Source: Oreohelix idahoensis (taxonomy: Eukaryota; Mollusca; Gastropoda; Stylommatophora; Oreohelicidae). From it: DNA of 64,000 nucleotides. Made by a program: the position numbers and the translations under genes. Under the pieces are notes generated by a model. The model saw only the letters and a program-made list of their open reading frames with translations, was not told the DNA's origin and did not search any database. Below, piece after piece: positions 10,887 to 22,149 of this stretch. The stretch lies in contig JAMPIV010012447.1 of NCBI GenBank assembly GCA_024509875.1, positions 234,501 through 298,500 on the forward strand. Reading direction: 5' to 3'. The stretch's first letter is position 1; each line of letters opens with the position of its first letter.

Positions 10887-11703
10887 TGTTACGGTATATG
10901 ATATTAACGCCGTCTGCTAAAGGTTAGCGGACGTGCAAATGTAAAGGTTAAGACATTTAATATATTGCGATAGATGTTTCAATTATTGAACGCTCCATAC
11001 ACGATCGATTATGACGTGTCTAGCGTTGTTTGGGTCACAGTCGGTAACTAGGAGACGCTACCCCTTTGTTACTTGACCGCCAAGCTGAATAGCTGCGTTT
11101 TGTTAACCTTCCAATTCAATGGCATGATATAGCCATTTATATGTGCATTTATGATGGACCAGGGTCAGTCCTAGAACTCTACATGAGAGGAAACTTATGG
11201 AGGTTAGTGATTAACTAAATCCTTGGAAGGAGAAAGATAATCGTCTACTTTATACGAAGTAATTAGACTCACAGTCTCACTGTCGGCAGGTAGCCATTCT
11301 ATCTGCGCGTGCATATAGCTGTGATGTTCTGACGACAATTACTGCATTGTATCCTTAAACGGGCATTGACACGTAAAACAGCAGTCTACGCTATTGATTG
11401 ATTGATGCATGTACCTCATGTGTGAATTGAACTGTTTATGTATGTGTGTAATCCATATTAAATTGTGAAGGACTCGAACCGGAGGCATTATTCGTTGAAT
11501 CACGTTACACCATTCAACCTTCTGAATTATGTATTTTATATCAAGTTGCTGAGTTAATAAGATGAACAGTTGTTTACATCTTGATGCCAAGTTCAGGCAT
11601 TACGACAAACCAAAGGTGAGGTTCACCCCATTCGCGTACGAATATTAGCACGATCAGAATTCAAGCAACACAACCAGTAACCACACACGAAAGTCCTTCA
11701 ACA
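10887..11703 (+). repeat. Element B 3' LTR (817 bp)
   Basis: This is the direct repeat of 2627-3443, of equal length with TG...CA ends. It is followed at 11704-11708 by AGACC, the second copy of the target-site duplication. Confidence 0.96.
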
Positions 11704-11708
11704 AGACC

Positions 11709-13011
11709 CCACACCTGTCTGTATGAAACCCTATTCGATTCCTTTTGCTAAGGAGAAAGCTTTGAAGGAAGAGATAGACTATTTGTTGAAGGAAGGAATT
11801 ATTTCACACAGTGAATCTTCGTATAGTTCCAGTGTTGTACTCTTAAGGAAACCCTCTGGAGAACATAGACTCTGTATAGATTACAGGAGACTGAATGCTA
11901 TTACAGAAGGACAGGTGGATCCATTGCCGGATACAAATCAGTTGTTTGCCAGGCTAAATAAAGCTAAATATTTCTCAAAAGTGGATCTGAGTAAAGGATA
12001 CTATCAGATTCCAGTAAAGCCTGAGGTTAGACCATACCTAGCTTTTAGTACCTCAGAGGGACACTATGAGTTTAACAGATTGCCATTTGGATTGAAGAAT
12101 GCGCCTAGTGTCTTCTCTAGAATGATGAGAAAATTATTGGACCCTCTGAATAATCCATGCATCACAAATTTCATGGATGATATCCTTATAGCAACAGAAA
12201 CATTTGAGGAACACATTGACTCTCTGAACATGCTGTTTAATCGACTTAGAGAAGCGAATTTAACAGCCCGACCAACCAAATGTTGCGTTGGATTTAAAGA
12301 ATTAGAATTCTTGGGACACACAGTCCATCAGGGAAACATGACCCCTGACCCCAAGAATTTAGAGAAACTAAAGAAAGCCCCGAGACCACAAACCAAGAAA
12401 GACGTGAGATCCTTTGTCTCATTATGTGGTTTCTACCAAAAGTATATCAAAAACTTTAATTCCATATGTGCACCGTTAACTGATTTGACCCGTAAAGGAA
12501 ATCCAGATCGAATTACATGGACACCACAATGTGAGTTAGCTTACCAGGAATTGAAGGAAAAGCTCACAAGCAAACCTATTTTGAAATTACCTGACTTAAG
12601 TCAAGAATTCATTGTAAGGACGGATGCCAGTAATATCGGGCTAGGTGCAACACTGCTACAGAAATCAGATGCATTGGATGGGGAATTAAGCCCAGTGGCA
12701 TATGCTAGCAGAAAGTTGAATAAAGCTGAAACCAATTACTCAACTAGCGAAAAAGAATGTCTTTCAGTAATATGGGCGATAAAGAAATTCAATATTTATC
12801 TGTATGGGAAGGCATTTAAGTTGCAAACGGATCACAAACCCTTGTCGTTTCTAGCACAGGCTAGACATGAAAATTCTAGATTACTCCGTTGGTCATTACT
12901 GATGCAGCCATTTGAGTTTAGCATAGAGTATATATCTGGAAAGAAAAATATGGTAGCGGATTTTTTAAGCCGCCATCCGTGTGATGAGAATCACCGTAAG
13001 CTCCAGAAATA
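11709..13011 (+). pseudogene. Element A reverse transcriptase and RNase H
   Basis: This stretch is open throughout. From the conserved YSIPFAKEKALKEEI entry it runs through the RT blocks RLCIDYRRLN, VDLSKGYYQIPV, NRLPFGLKNAP and the catalytic FMDD (about 12172-12183). The connection region and RNase H follow (TDASNIGLG; EKECLSVIW; QTDHKPL), and it ends with ADFLSRHPCDE and TAA. It is collinear with RT/RH of element C and very similar by eye. The enzymatic core appears undamaged, but it has no start of its own. It was fused to an upstream integrase C-terminus now cut off by element B, so I treat it as a broken gene. The methionine at 11723 is internal. Confidence 0.92.
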
Positions 13012-13068
13012 ATAATAAATTTCTCTATGTGTATATAGAATTATAGACTGACATATAACGTCTGTTTT

Positions 13069-13082
13069 AAGAGGGGAGAATT
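13069..13082 (+). other. Polypurine tract of element A
   Basis: AAGAGGGGAGAATT lies immediately before the TG of the 3' LTR. It is the expected site for priming plus-strand DNA. Elements C and D have a comparable G-rich tract at the same place. Confidence 0.8.
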
Positions 13083-15484
13083 TGTCGTCACACATTCTAA
13101 ATCCACATATATAAATTAAAAGGTAAATGTAAAGCCTAACACATAAATCCAATAAAAGGAAAGAGAAATGGTAAAAGTACAGTGCTGTCACAATGGCGTA
13201 CAAAAATCCCCCTTGTTTTATGCTTCGTCTGCATATTTTCACGCTTTCACGTTGATAGTAAAGCCTACTGCATCACTACACGCTTTCTACAATAAAACGT
13301 GTACTGCATTTCTAAGAAAACCTTGAGATAGGCACACCGCGTAATGACCTAAATTAATACTTCCATTAATTTCATTTTATACACGGCGTGATGAAAAGAC
13401 AGATGAACTTAGGATAGAGAGAAGGGAGGGCTGAAAGCAGGAACGCATGCAACCCTAACACGCGTCTCGCGATATACAATTAATGCCACCCTCCCCAAGC
13501 AAAAGGCCAGAAGCAATACTTTTTTTCAGATGGACAGTGATAAAAAACACTACCCATACGAGAGTTAGGTTTAAAAACCTGAAAAATGCTTATTGGGAAA
13601 CATGACATTATACTGGTTTACGTTTGAAATCCTGACAGTACCCAGACACCACATCGTATCGAAGTGAACAGGAGGTAGAAGAAAATGCACATTGTGAACG
13701 CAGCCACCTAGCTCCCTTAAATTTATATAATTGGGTTCCTTAGGACTTGCTGACAAAGAATATGTTAAACGTTACGCAAATAGTCTAGGAATTAACAAAT
13801 TATAGCCAAAATAAAATGGTGGTGCTGTCAGACAACACCAAAATCAGAATTGCGCAGTGGCAGGTTTTGAAACCACCATTTTACGGGAAATGGGCCACCA
13901 TGTAAAATCCTATTTGATTGGATAGAAGTAAATGTAAGGCTAAACACGATTAGTCGGGCTACAAATACTAATTCTTTGTTGTTAGGAAAACGTGAGTAGG
14001 AGTACTTTTTTTCAAACGCTTGTGTAAACATGGCTCGATTGGTTAGACCCGCCAATATAGGCAATTAGGAGCGTCAGTTCAGTGCCACATGTTAAAATAA
14101 ACTTACTAAGAAACAGTGCGTTGAGAGCCAGATCATATTTTTCGAAATAAAAGTCTGGGACAGAGGCAGATCGGAATTTGTGCCATTATTAATCGCCAGT
14201 CAACGTATCTGTGTATTATTTCCATGAATTGTGGTAAGCTTGATATATTCAATATCTTTTTAATGAAAATTGAATGTAAATTGATAATTTATGTCTGTAT
14301 ATGTGTGTGGTTCAGTAGCGAACATGAGGCAAGGCCTATATAGTGCTCCAACCTGAACAGAAGGTGTCGGAGAAAAGTAAAACTGCATGGAATTGCCAAA
14401 CAGTACACTGACACCTATCTTATTGACTAGAAAGAACTAATGCTGGAATCGCAGAGGCGTAGTAACCATTAGGGAGGAGTATACTGGTGTAAATTGTTTC
14501 AGATGAAGCTAGCAGTTGGCCTATCGCTCTGAACTCAGTGTTTGTTCTGTAATGTGTTCAGTGTGGAAATAGATTATAAATTAGATCTGAAGTAGGAGGT
14601 ACAACCTTCTTGTTTCAGGGACTGTGGTCCTAGTTATTGAAGCAGCACCTGGTCTGGGTTTTGCTGAATCCAGAGGCTGACAGCATACTCCTTGGTCCAG
14701 ATAGCGACCAGTGAGGTGTCTCTAGAACACAGGAAGCAATCGAGCAGAGGAGTCTTTTCCTGCCACCATCACGAAAGATAAGCTTCTGTGGCCAGAGTAG
14801 CTCAACATTATGTGCCCCCTCAAAAATTGAAATTTTGTTAACCACAGAGGGACACTTAATTGGTTCAAAAGTCAGGAACTGTGAAAGTTTCCCAATACTA
14901 TTTCCCCGATAATCAAACTCTTGAAGTCATGATGAAAAACAACAACCAAGCTTGAACAAAACCAGTATTGCCTCATATTACTACTGCACAAATTACACAC
15001 ATAGAATAATAATAATAAACTATGTCAATACAAAGTTCATATATATAAACTGTGTAAATAATACTTGTAATTACATTTGATTGTGATTCCTGGTTCACTG
15101 TGTAGTTGAATCAGGATATCCATTATTGACAAGAATTAATACATATATTTTTAAACTTAATCACTTGACTCATTTAAGATAGTCTTATAGAGTGTTATAT
15201 GTGTGTGAGTGTCACAGTGTTGTAAAGTGTTGTAGAATAAATTAAATTATTTATCTGTCTGTTGTTGTTGTGACTTACACTTCATCATTTTCATAACCCT
15301 AGACATTTAACGTAGTCATCACAATATTCCAGAATAATTCTGACTGAGGTATAAATGTGGTAGCAAGTAAGGTCATCTGTAATACACCACACTTATTAGA
15401 TACAGATACCTTCACAGCTGATCTCAGTCAGTACACTAAGTCCCCTATAAATATTTATAACATTCCACTTTACCACAACGACCA
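13083..15484 (+). repeat. Element A 3' LTR (about 2.4 kb)
   Basis: The start TGTCGTCACA follows the polypurine tract. The inferred end is ACAACGACCA, which gives TG...CA with an imperfect inverted end. The partner LTR is outside the window, so the end is inferred from the LTR of element C. The last 200 bases share blocks with the reverse complement of 22610-22800, for example CATAACCCTAGACATTT, GTGGTAGCAAG and CCTTCACAGCTG. The rest is not obviously similar to C. Short ORFs inside show no domains. Confidence 0.75.
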
Positions 15485-16285
15485 TATCATCTTTCCATAG
15501 CAGTACCAATTATTGAGCGTTCTCTAAAATTGTTATATCTCCCCCCCCCCCCCACCCTTTCCTCCCTCACCTTAGCAACTCTTCAAGCCAAATCTCGTCA
15601 ACTGTATCTCTTCGTGACTTTCTGTCCATGTCCAGTTTTTTCCTACTTATTTTCTGTCGTGACTGTGTTTGTTTCTACAGTTCCCCTTCACAAGTACTGT
15701 GGCTTGTATATTTTTCGCTTTCCGTTTTGCTTCCATGTTTGGTGTGGTTTGGATCTTGGACCGTGCACTTGGAAACTGGTGTTTGTTGTGTGCACGGGAT
15801 ACTAGGTTCAACCCCATATTACATTATATAATTCTCTAAGAATGTCATGTCCTATCCTGTCCTGTCCCTGTCCTGTCCTGTCCCTGTCCTGTCCTGTCCC
15901 ACAATATTTTTTCTTGCACTCTGTAAATTATATAAAGGTCGTGCGCTTTTAGCCTGTGCACAAACTGCACGACGCTTAATATAACGCGCAACTTTTTTCC
16001 CCACCAAAGTTGTAGCTGTATTTTAAGTAATAATTAGAAACCACATAATAAAGGGTCAATAATCTACAAAATATTTTATTGTTTTTTTTTTTTTGCTTAA
16101 TTGTTTCCCTTTGATAAAAAATAAATTACGTCCCTGAAAAAAAGTCAGCTTTAACTTTTTCCCATCAAAGTTGCAGTGTGAGAATTACGTAAAAGTGGTG
16201 CGCTTTTGACCATTGTACTAAATTGCACGACCCTTGAAATTGCGCGCTTTTCTTGCTAATATTCTTCAGTACCGGTATGCACAAA
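15485..16285. other. Diverged non-coding stretch with low-complexity tracts
   Basis: This is flanking DNA to the right of element A. It contains a C13 tract (15541-15553), a CCTGT/CCCTGT minisatellite (about 15848-15900) and two diverged copies of blocks around GTGCGCTTTT...TGCACGAC (15943 and 16198) and CTTTTT...CAAAGTTG (about 15990 and 16155). Overlapping ORFs at 15530-15831 are pyrimidine-rich and show no domain. No gene is seen. Confidence 0.5.
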
Positions 16286-16490
16286 CAACGTAAATGAAAC
16301 CGTTTTAAAACAGGTCAATAGATTCAAATACCTGTGTATGTTATTAACATTGCGCAGATGATGCATCTCGTTAGTGAAGCGTCAGTGGAAGTGCGAAAGA
16401 CAGTTCTTCAGTCCTGACACATGAAATGGGGTCATAGCCATTAGTAAACAAGTAGAAAACGCATCACGTTAGAGCCAAGCGATACCGCCC
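16286..16490 (+). mobile_element. LINE remnant (C-terminal RT region)
   Basis: This decayed fragment is recognisable by similarity to the LINE copy at 52128-52770. The shared blocks are CCGTTTTAAAACA, ATTCAAATACCTG, GATGCATCTC and AGTGAAG, then ATTAGTAAACAAGTAGAAAA. Translated, these give the post-RT segment of an APE-type LINE (FKYL...ISKQ). It has several stops and no intact end. It abuts the Helitron fragment. Confidence 0.6.
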
Positions 16491-16495
16491 TTCCT

Positions 16496-16762
16496 TCCAT
16501 CTTGAGACGTCGTCAGTTTGCTGTGATTTTGATTTTTGCCATAACAATCAACAAAGCGCAGGGGCAATCCTTTGACCATGTAGGTGTATACCTACCAGTA
16601 CCTCCCTTTGTTCATGGTCAATTTTATGTAGTGTTAACGAGAGGAAGGAACTCAATCAATCTTAAAGTATATATCCAGGACACAGTCTACCACGGCAAGT
16701 TTCTAAAAGATACAGGAACATTTACGAGAAATGCAATCATAAAAGAACTATTAGTTAATTAG
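16496..16762 (+). pseudogene. Helitron helicase C-terminus (motifs V-VI)
   Basis: This open fragment of about 88 codons carries RRRQFAV, an ITINKAQGQSFDHVGVYLP block and HGQFYVVLTRGRN, then ends TRNAIIKELLVN before TAG. The same order of TINK-QGQ, VG-YLP and GQ-YV-LSR, ending in a basic KE-L tail, is typical of the last segment of Pif1-like Helitron helicases. The usual ALSR of motif VI reads VLTR here. The ATG-like start at 16502 is only an internal position. This is a fragment of a much larger protein with no host function inferred. Confidence 0.8.
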
Positions 16763-16956
16763 TCAATTTCCGTTCCATTAGATCAGTATCACTTCTCTCC
16801 ATGTAATTTAGGAAGGTTGCCCCATTTCTTCATATTTAATGCATCTATATAATTTTAACTACAAAGATCTGATGACGGTTACCTGTAATAAAATGACAAA
16901 AGTAGAAATAGTGCCATGTATTGGACATGTAACAGAAATAGCACACTATAATTAAA

Positions 16957-16987
16957 AGCCCGTCAATTTTGACGGGTTTCTTACTAG
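16957..16987 (+). terminator. Helitron 3' terminal hairpin and CTAG end
   Basis: The stem AAGCCCGTCAA pairs with TTGACGGGTTT across a TT loop. All pairs are Watson-Crick except one G.T. CTTACTAG follows. This is the replication terminator structure of Helitrons. It is the only strong short hairpin in this part of the window. Confidence 0.82.
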
Positions 16988-17445
16988 TTGGTTATAATTA
17001 GGGTATATAGTGTTCATCATTTTATATATCACATTTCTTTGTTGTTTTTCTTGTGGTTTGGCTCTTCCAGGCTGTAATTTATCTGCCGTTTGTTGTGGCA
17101 TTGTTTAATGTCTATTGTGTTTGTAATGTATCTTCTTCAATGATACCAAATTGTTCTCTCTCGCTTCTGACATTCTTTTAAATGTATGTACTGGGCGTTG
17201 GTTGGTTTTTTTGAATTGGTAGCTTTCACGTTAAGCAATAATTGCTTGATAGAGCCCAGAGTATATTTTTAAAAAGTGTATCCAATCTCAGTTTCTCCTG
17301 TCTAACTCTTTGTCTGTTTATTCAATATATGTTCTTTTCCCACATTTCTGTGACGAAGTATGTTTTCAAGATGCATGTTCTTTCAAAATATATGTGTACA
17401 GATCTTGAATTTCTCTAAGTGCGTCCGCACTTCTTAGATGTTTTG
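16988..17445. other. Stretch without recognised features
   Basis: This AT-rich DNA lies between the Helitron end and the next SINE. I saw no ORF with a domain, no tRNA-like box and no terminal repeats. Confidence 0.5.
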
Positions 17446-17932
17446 GTTTCGTTTTGGTTTTATTAAGGACTATCTTCATTGTACACGGACAACTCCATCA
17501 GTGCTACGATCTCCTTCCTTAGATCACACAAGGAGGATTTTAGCACAGTGCACGAACTCCGTAGCACCGCCGAGAATTCTAGTTTGTGTATATAGGAATC
17601 ACACATTCTATAAATATATTTGGTGGGTGGGTTTCTAATTTTTAAATTTTGCCAGGGCAGCGGCCTAATGGCCTACTGTTTACGATTTCAAACTGCCATG
17701 GGATTTTTAACGTGCGCAACTTGCACACGGGACCTCCTATTTTTTCGCCCTTATCCGAGAAGGCTAGGAATCCGATCTCACTACCCATGAGACCAGGGTG
17801 AGTATGACATTATTAGGACTACTGGGTCTGAAAAAATTTCCATAAATTATATTTCTTCTACTGGGAATCGAATCTGGTGCTTCTAGAATTCGAGACTGAC
17901 AATAAGCCACTCCGACCCCTAATTAGATGTTT
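17446..17932 (-). mobile_element. SINE family 4, copy 1
   Basis: This is a dispersed repeat of about 490 bp, also found at 22229-22609 (continuing at 30734-30850) and at 33102-33545. The tRNA-like head is at the right end on the minus strand (about 17865-17930): an A-box-like GGAGTGGCTTATTGTC and a B-box GATTCGATTCCC. The body contains ACTATCTTCATTG, CGGACAACTCCATCAGTGC and CCGATCTCACTACCC, all shared by the three copies. No poly(A) tail is obvious at the left end. Confidence 0.75.
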
Positions 17933-17999
17933 TATTTGAAGATTATCACTTTGGTTTTAGAATCTAAAATAATTTTTGTTTATATAAATTTTCAAACAA

Positions 18000-18563
18000 T
18001 TACTTTGCGTTAGTTGTTGCTTTGTATCTTTTCCCAATCGTTGTCCTCACAGAAGACCTAAACTTTTGTTTCAAACAGCCTCTTCCTCGCCAAACAAGCA
18101 CTACATATACCCCACACCCGAAATCAACAGCAGCGTCATTTCCCGCCAAACACACCCCGTTGTATTCCCACCCGGACGAGAAAAGAATCCACAACGCGCA
18201 AATCGAGCGCTGTATTAGCCAACGAGCGTTGTAGTAATTGAACCGTGGGATCGATACTTTTTCTCTCTCCAGTTCCACCCCGCGAGTCGCGAGTCTACAC
18301 ATTCCATCCATCCATCGCTATTTCTTTTCCCATAGCAATACCGCTTTTCTGGGGTTCTGTACTGCCAGACCGCTTCCCTTCGATTCGGATCGACTACCAG
18401 TGGCGCAAAATCCGCTCAGGGGACATTACTTCTGTGACATCTGCTTTATTTTGTTTGCAGACAATACCAAAAATGAGCGAGATGATGGAGTTTTGTCTGT
18501 TTACATTCAGTCTTTGGACAGAGATTGTTAGATTTAAATCAGCATGGTAGGGGAAGCTTTGGT
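18000..18563 (+). promoter_or_regulatory. Possible CpG-rich 5' exon with a splice-donor-like end
   Basis: This stretch is richer in GC and CpG than its surroundings (about 18100-18420), with overlapping ORFs on both strands. ATG 18544 is followed after six codons by TTG|GTAAGTATAT, a strong match to a splice donor. Together these resemble a 5' exon with a short first coding piece. No downstream exon could be connected, and no domain is present in any ORF here, so this is a weak candidate only. Confidence 0.2.
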
Positions 18564-18859
18564 AAGTATATATGTGCACAACTTGTCAGTGTATTCGTTC
18601 TGAGATTTTCATTTTCATTCCTAGTTTTTAGAGTTTCGCGTATTTGTTACAAGACATATTGACTATCTGTGGATAAACGAATGTAGTTTTTACTATTTCC
18701 GTACAACTCTCGTTTTGTTGTTACGTTACATATATTATGTTTTTATTTTTTTTTATTTTAAATTCCCAGTGCGGTAGTTTAGAAGCTCTGTAACTTTAAA
18801 ATATTTTCTGCTGCCATTAGTGCATTGCCGGCAGTGAGGCTAGTACTTGAATATTCTGT

Positions 18860-19105
18860 CTTATATTGATGCTGCCGTAGGGGAGGGAAGTGTTAGAGAC
18901 GTCACTTATGCTAGGTCTCAGCTTTATGACGTAGGATGATCGGTTCCCTTCCACGTTGTATTTTCCTTCCGTAGCTCTTGACCGTTACCAGGTACACATT
19001 TATAGTTGGGTAGACTTCAGCGTGACGTTATCAGGTTTTGAACCAGGAACCCTGAAATGTTGATGAGAAAGGCAAGCGCTCTGACCACTGTGTCAGTCGA
19101 ACGAT
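18860..19105 (-). mobile_element. SINE family 1 copy
   Basis: This tRNA-derived SINE reads on the minus strand. Its head is at the right (about 19035-19105): GACACAGTGGTCAGAGCGCTTGCC as A box and GGTTCAAAACC as B box. The body and tail (AGTCTCTAACA-type end, GGTACC-type block) match copies at 34492-34755, 47995-48235, 48805-49052 and the two in the inverted repeat near 51.5-52.0 kb. It is a retroposed copy, not a functional tRNA gene. Confidence 0.72.
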
Positions 19106-20064
19106 TTGGATAATTATTACCACTGAAAAAAAAAATTTGTAACAGTTCTTGGAGTGAAAACATTCTACCACAGAAAAACAAGCTGCTTGTTTTCACTATC
19201 ATAACGGGCGTGAACTAGGGGGAGTCATATCTCAGACCTAATGGTCTTTTATATTTGGACATGCGCCCTAATATAACCGACTAGGTCGAGCGGGACGCGC
19301 CTCGCCAAAACGAGGCAAAACGTTATTAATAATAATAGGGGGTTATTCTTGAAGCTCCCATTACAAGTGAGGCTAACTGATGCCCTAAGTACAACCCAAC
19401 AATGGTACTCCCCTCGACCTTCCATTGTTCAACTGACAAGACATTAAGACTCAATAAGAGCTGAAGGCGAAATAAGAGATTGAAAAATTCAGTATTCTTG
19501 CAGGCCAGACACAGATATATGAAATAAAAACTTTTTTTTTTTTAATTTTTAATTTTATTTAACACCAAACAGTGAGCAATTGAAGCACATTATTTACTTA
19601 TATAAACACGGCAAATAAGAGCAATTACACAAAATTCGACTAAAGTCGAAAGTGGCAGTGAAAGAGTTAAGAATTAAGTGCATGGAAGCTGGTGGAAAAA
19701 AACTCTGTCCCCCCCCCCCCCCCCTTTCCCCTTAGTGCCGTAATGCTTATTTTGCTTAATGGTTAATCCAGCCCTGCATTAGAGCACATGTCTTTGACAA
19801 ACACATGGTAAGCGCCCCCCCCCTCCCCCCTCCTGTCCTGTGCCATTCACTCTGAGTTTTGTACATGTCCTCTTAATCCTGTTTCATTGCGGTCTCTAGT
19901 TCTCGTCACCATGCTAGAAGCATGGGTGGGTCTCCCCTATGTCTTTTACCTTCGGGATTCCGGAGCAGGGTCTGCCTTATAATGCTATCAGCTTGTTTGT
20001 ACATTCTCAAGCATTAATTCTATTCTTACTACCGTAACTCTATTGTCTCGTAGTTCTGTATCCT
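19106..20064. other. Stretch with LINE-end debris and poly-C
   Basis: This is mostly featureless. A C-tract at 19709-19725 and a second C-rich block near 19816-19832 are present. At about 19850-19990 the minus strand vaguely resembles the LINE 3' ends at 31.0 and 31.4 kb (a GRP...RELET-like reading), but with many stops. No gene is seen. Confidence 0.35.
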
Positions 20065-20475
20065 CTGTTAACTAGGGCTGGAATCTTTAAGAATTAAGTA
20101 TTCGATTAGTCGTTTAAATTTTTTTAATCGATTAATTGATAAAACATATTTTAATCGATTGTTCCATTTTTAGCAATGTTTCGGTTTGTTGCTAAATCGC
20201 GAGAGCATTTGCTGTGTAAGAGGTTTGTGATATGGAATTTGGCATGTACGGTCAATAATAATAAATTGTAACTTTTCAGCATTTTCATATTTTCAGGACG
20301 ATGCTGCCTTATAACAAGTAAAAAAATAAGTCCTTAGTGATTTAAATAAAAATTTTATTTATGATTTTCTATAATTTATCAAATAGTTCGAAATGTATCG
20401 ATTAATCTTCGATTAAAGAAATTCGATTAATCGATTAATATTTTTTTTTAAATCACTCCCAGCCCTACTTTTAAC
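20065..20475. mobile_element. hAT-type MITE with 8-bp target duplication
   Basis: This 395-bp element (20073-20467) begins TAGGGCTGG and ends CCAGCCCTA. It is flanked by CTGTTAAC (20065-20072) and CTTTTAAC (20468-20475), an 8-bp duplication with one mismatch. The TAGGGCTGG end followed by repeated TTCGATTAATCGATTAA-like sequence is characteristic of non-autonomous hAT transposons. There is no coding capacity, so it would depend on a hAT transposase elsewhere. Confidence 0.85.
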
Positions 20476-20868
20476 AGTTCTGTGTCTACTTTGATATTCC
20501 TTACCTTGAACTTTGTTTTCTTTAACTTAATACCTATTTTTCCCACACCCTCAGTGTGTGATCACTATTACAGCCAAGCTCCGTTTACCGTCAACTCGAA
20601 ATTGTAGGAAGAAGTGGAGTCCCTCATGTGGCGCCAAAATATTCTCATAGTCAGGAAGTAGAATTGAGGAAAATTCTCGTTTGCGAATAAATGTTTACAA
20701 AGGGACGCCTCAGATATTCTTTGAGCGTAAAATCCCATCTCCTAAAATCGTTATGGCGGAATGAACCATTTAACTCTTGCGTGAGACAACGTGGAAACTG
20801 AGAGAAAGAAACTGATCACAGATGTGGTGCTGTCTTCAGGACAAAATGTAGAAAGGCCCACTACAATG

Positions 20869-21140
20869 AAAAAAAGGTAAAGAAAGGATCCCGTTACACG
20901 CCCATTGAGTCATATTGGGAATATGGTGTTAGGCCCATATTTTCTTGACCATCGGCACACTAGGGCATCACGCCGGCCTCCTTAACCTTTCCATAAGTTG
21001 CTCTGGTACTCAATTCATGAGGCTGGGTCGACCCCGGAGCCGTTTCCTGTGTAAAAAATACCACCTAAACTGGGAATTGAACCATGGACCACCGAGCTAT
21101 AAAGCCAGTGAATTAACCACTGCGCTACCGCGGCTTCTCT
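20869..21140 (-). mobile_element. SINE family 2, intact copy
   Basis: This tRNA-derived SINE has its head at the right on the minus strand: GCCGCGGTAGCGCAGTGGTTAA as A box and GGTTCAATTCCC as B box. The body reads leftwards through GGTCAAGAAAATATGGGCC and TAACACCATATTCCCAATAT. This uninterrupted copy serves as the empty-site reference for the SINE broken by element D at 37626/47719. Confidence 0.8.
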
Positions 21141-22149
21141 TCACTACAGTGAAGTATTGGCTCTAATGCTGTCTAGAGAAGAACAAAAAGCATTTATATA
21201 ACGGGAAACAATAGGGCGCAGCATAATAACAGCAACATTCACAACAGCCAGAAAAAAGGTATAAAAAAAACATCATCCAGTTGGGAAACTGAAGGAAGAT
21301 GATGATGATGATGATGAGAAAGGACGGAGGTCAGTCTATGTCGGCCTATACCCATAATGCTTTGGTAGATGAGACATGAGCCTGTAAATCTAGCTAAGAG
21401 AAGAAGGAAAACTCTCTTATTTAAATCCCTTTGGGGCCTCAAAGGGCAGATTCGGGACAGTCAGTTATCAGATGAATGTACAAAAACGCAAGAATTCCAC
21501 ATATCAAACTTTGTTCGGTTGTCCTGACAGGCAGAAAGGAGTCAATTGATGGCGATAATAGAAGCTGGAGAAGACCGCCAATTTTGTGAGTGAAAGATGT
21601 AGTTGTACGAGAGCGACTCACGAAGAAGAAGGATCTCTGTTATGAATGACACAACACTCGGCCCGTGTGACGCGCCATGTTTTAAAACATGAATTGTTTA
21701 TTTTATCGATTGACTCCAGCTGCCTTATTTGAACTCGAATATTATGAAGCCTCTGAAGGTTATGCCATTGACATCGAATTAATAAATGAGAGAAATTTAT
21801 AAGAGAAATAGATGTGGTTGTATGAAAGCCGCGTCTAGCTCCCGGGGGTATGGCATGTGTGTGTGTGTGTGTGTCTTTGAAGAGATTACTGCACCCTCGG
21901 GCATGTCGTAGAAGACGACTAATATGAGGTTGTGCATGAAGCTGGCAAACTCATAATGTACAACAAGTCGCCACATAAAACGCCGCTGCTGGAGCATGTA
22001 AATGCTTGGTGTTGGCGTACAGCGGGACCAGCGACAGTGGTAGCTCCATAAGCAGCGCAAAGGACAATGATAAAGATGTATGGAGCAGACGAAGATGACT
22101 ATATAGTTCTTACATATTTCAGCTAGAGAATGTCTGTGCGAGAGAGAAT

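Larger units (their letters stand above)
2627..11703 (+). mobile_element. LTR retrotransposon B (Ty3/gypsy, Gmr1-like), complete insertion
   Basis: This is a 9077-bp element nested in element A. Both LTRs are 817 bp, begin TGTTACGG and end TTCAACA, and look identical apart from at least one substitution (A at 3103, G at 11363), so the insertion is young. Inside are a leader of about 1.6 kb, gag, a protease-like DSG motif, and a pol in which the integrase precedes reverse transcriptase and RNase H. That order defines the Gmr1-like group and is opposite to ordinary Ty3/gypsy. No envelope ORF is present. Four single-base frame breaks interrupt the coding sequence, three of them at homopolymers. 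Confidence 0.95.
11704..15484 (+). mobile_element. LTR retrotransposon A, right part
   Basis: The continuation of element A after the B insertion contains the reverse transcriptase and RNase H coding region, a polypurine tract and the 3' LTR. It starts with the second AGACC. Removing B and one AGACC leaves the linker codons of A contiguous with the first RT codons, as they are in element C. Confidence 0.93.
16496..16987 (+). mobile_element. Helitron 3' end (helicase tail plus terminal hairpin)
   Basis: This is the 3' portion of a rolling-circle Helitron. A helicase C-terminal coding remnant (16496-16762) is followed by about 190 bp of non-coding DNA. A GC-rich hairpin at 16957-16979 comes next, then CTTACTAG and a T at 16988. 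Helitrons end in CTRR a few bases after such a hairpin and insert before a T, so the end is placed at 16987. The replication initiator and most of the helicase are missing, replaced upstream by LINE debris. No 5' TC end could be identified. Confidence 0.8.

Noticed and set aside
11723..13011. RT/RNase H stretch of element A as a free-standing gene
   Set aside because: It is the continuation of the element A polyprotein cut by element B; the first methionine is internal.
15848..15900. CRISPR-like array in the CCTGT repeat
   Set aside because: Simple 5-6 bp minisatellite without spacers in a eukaryotic context.
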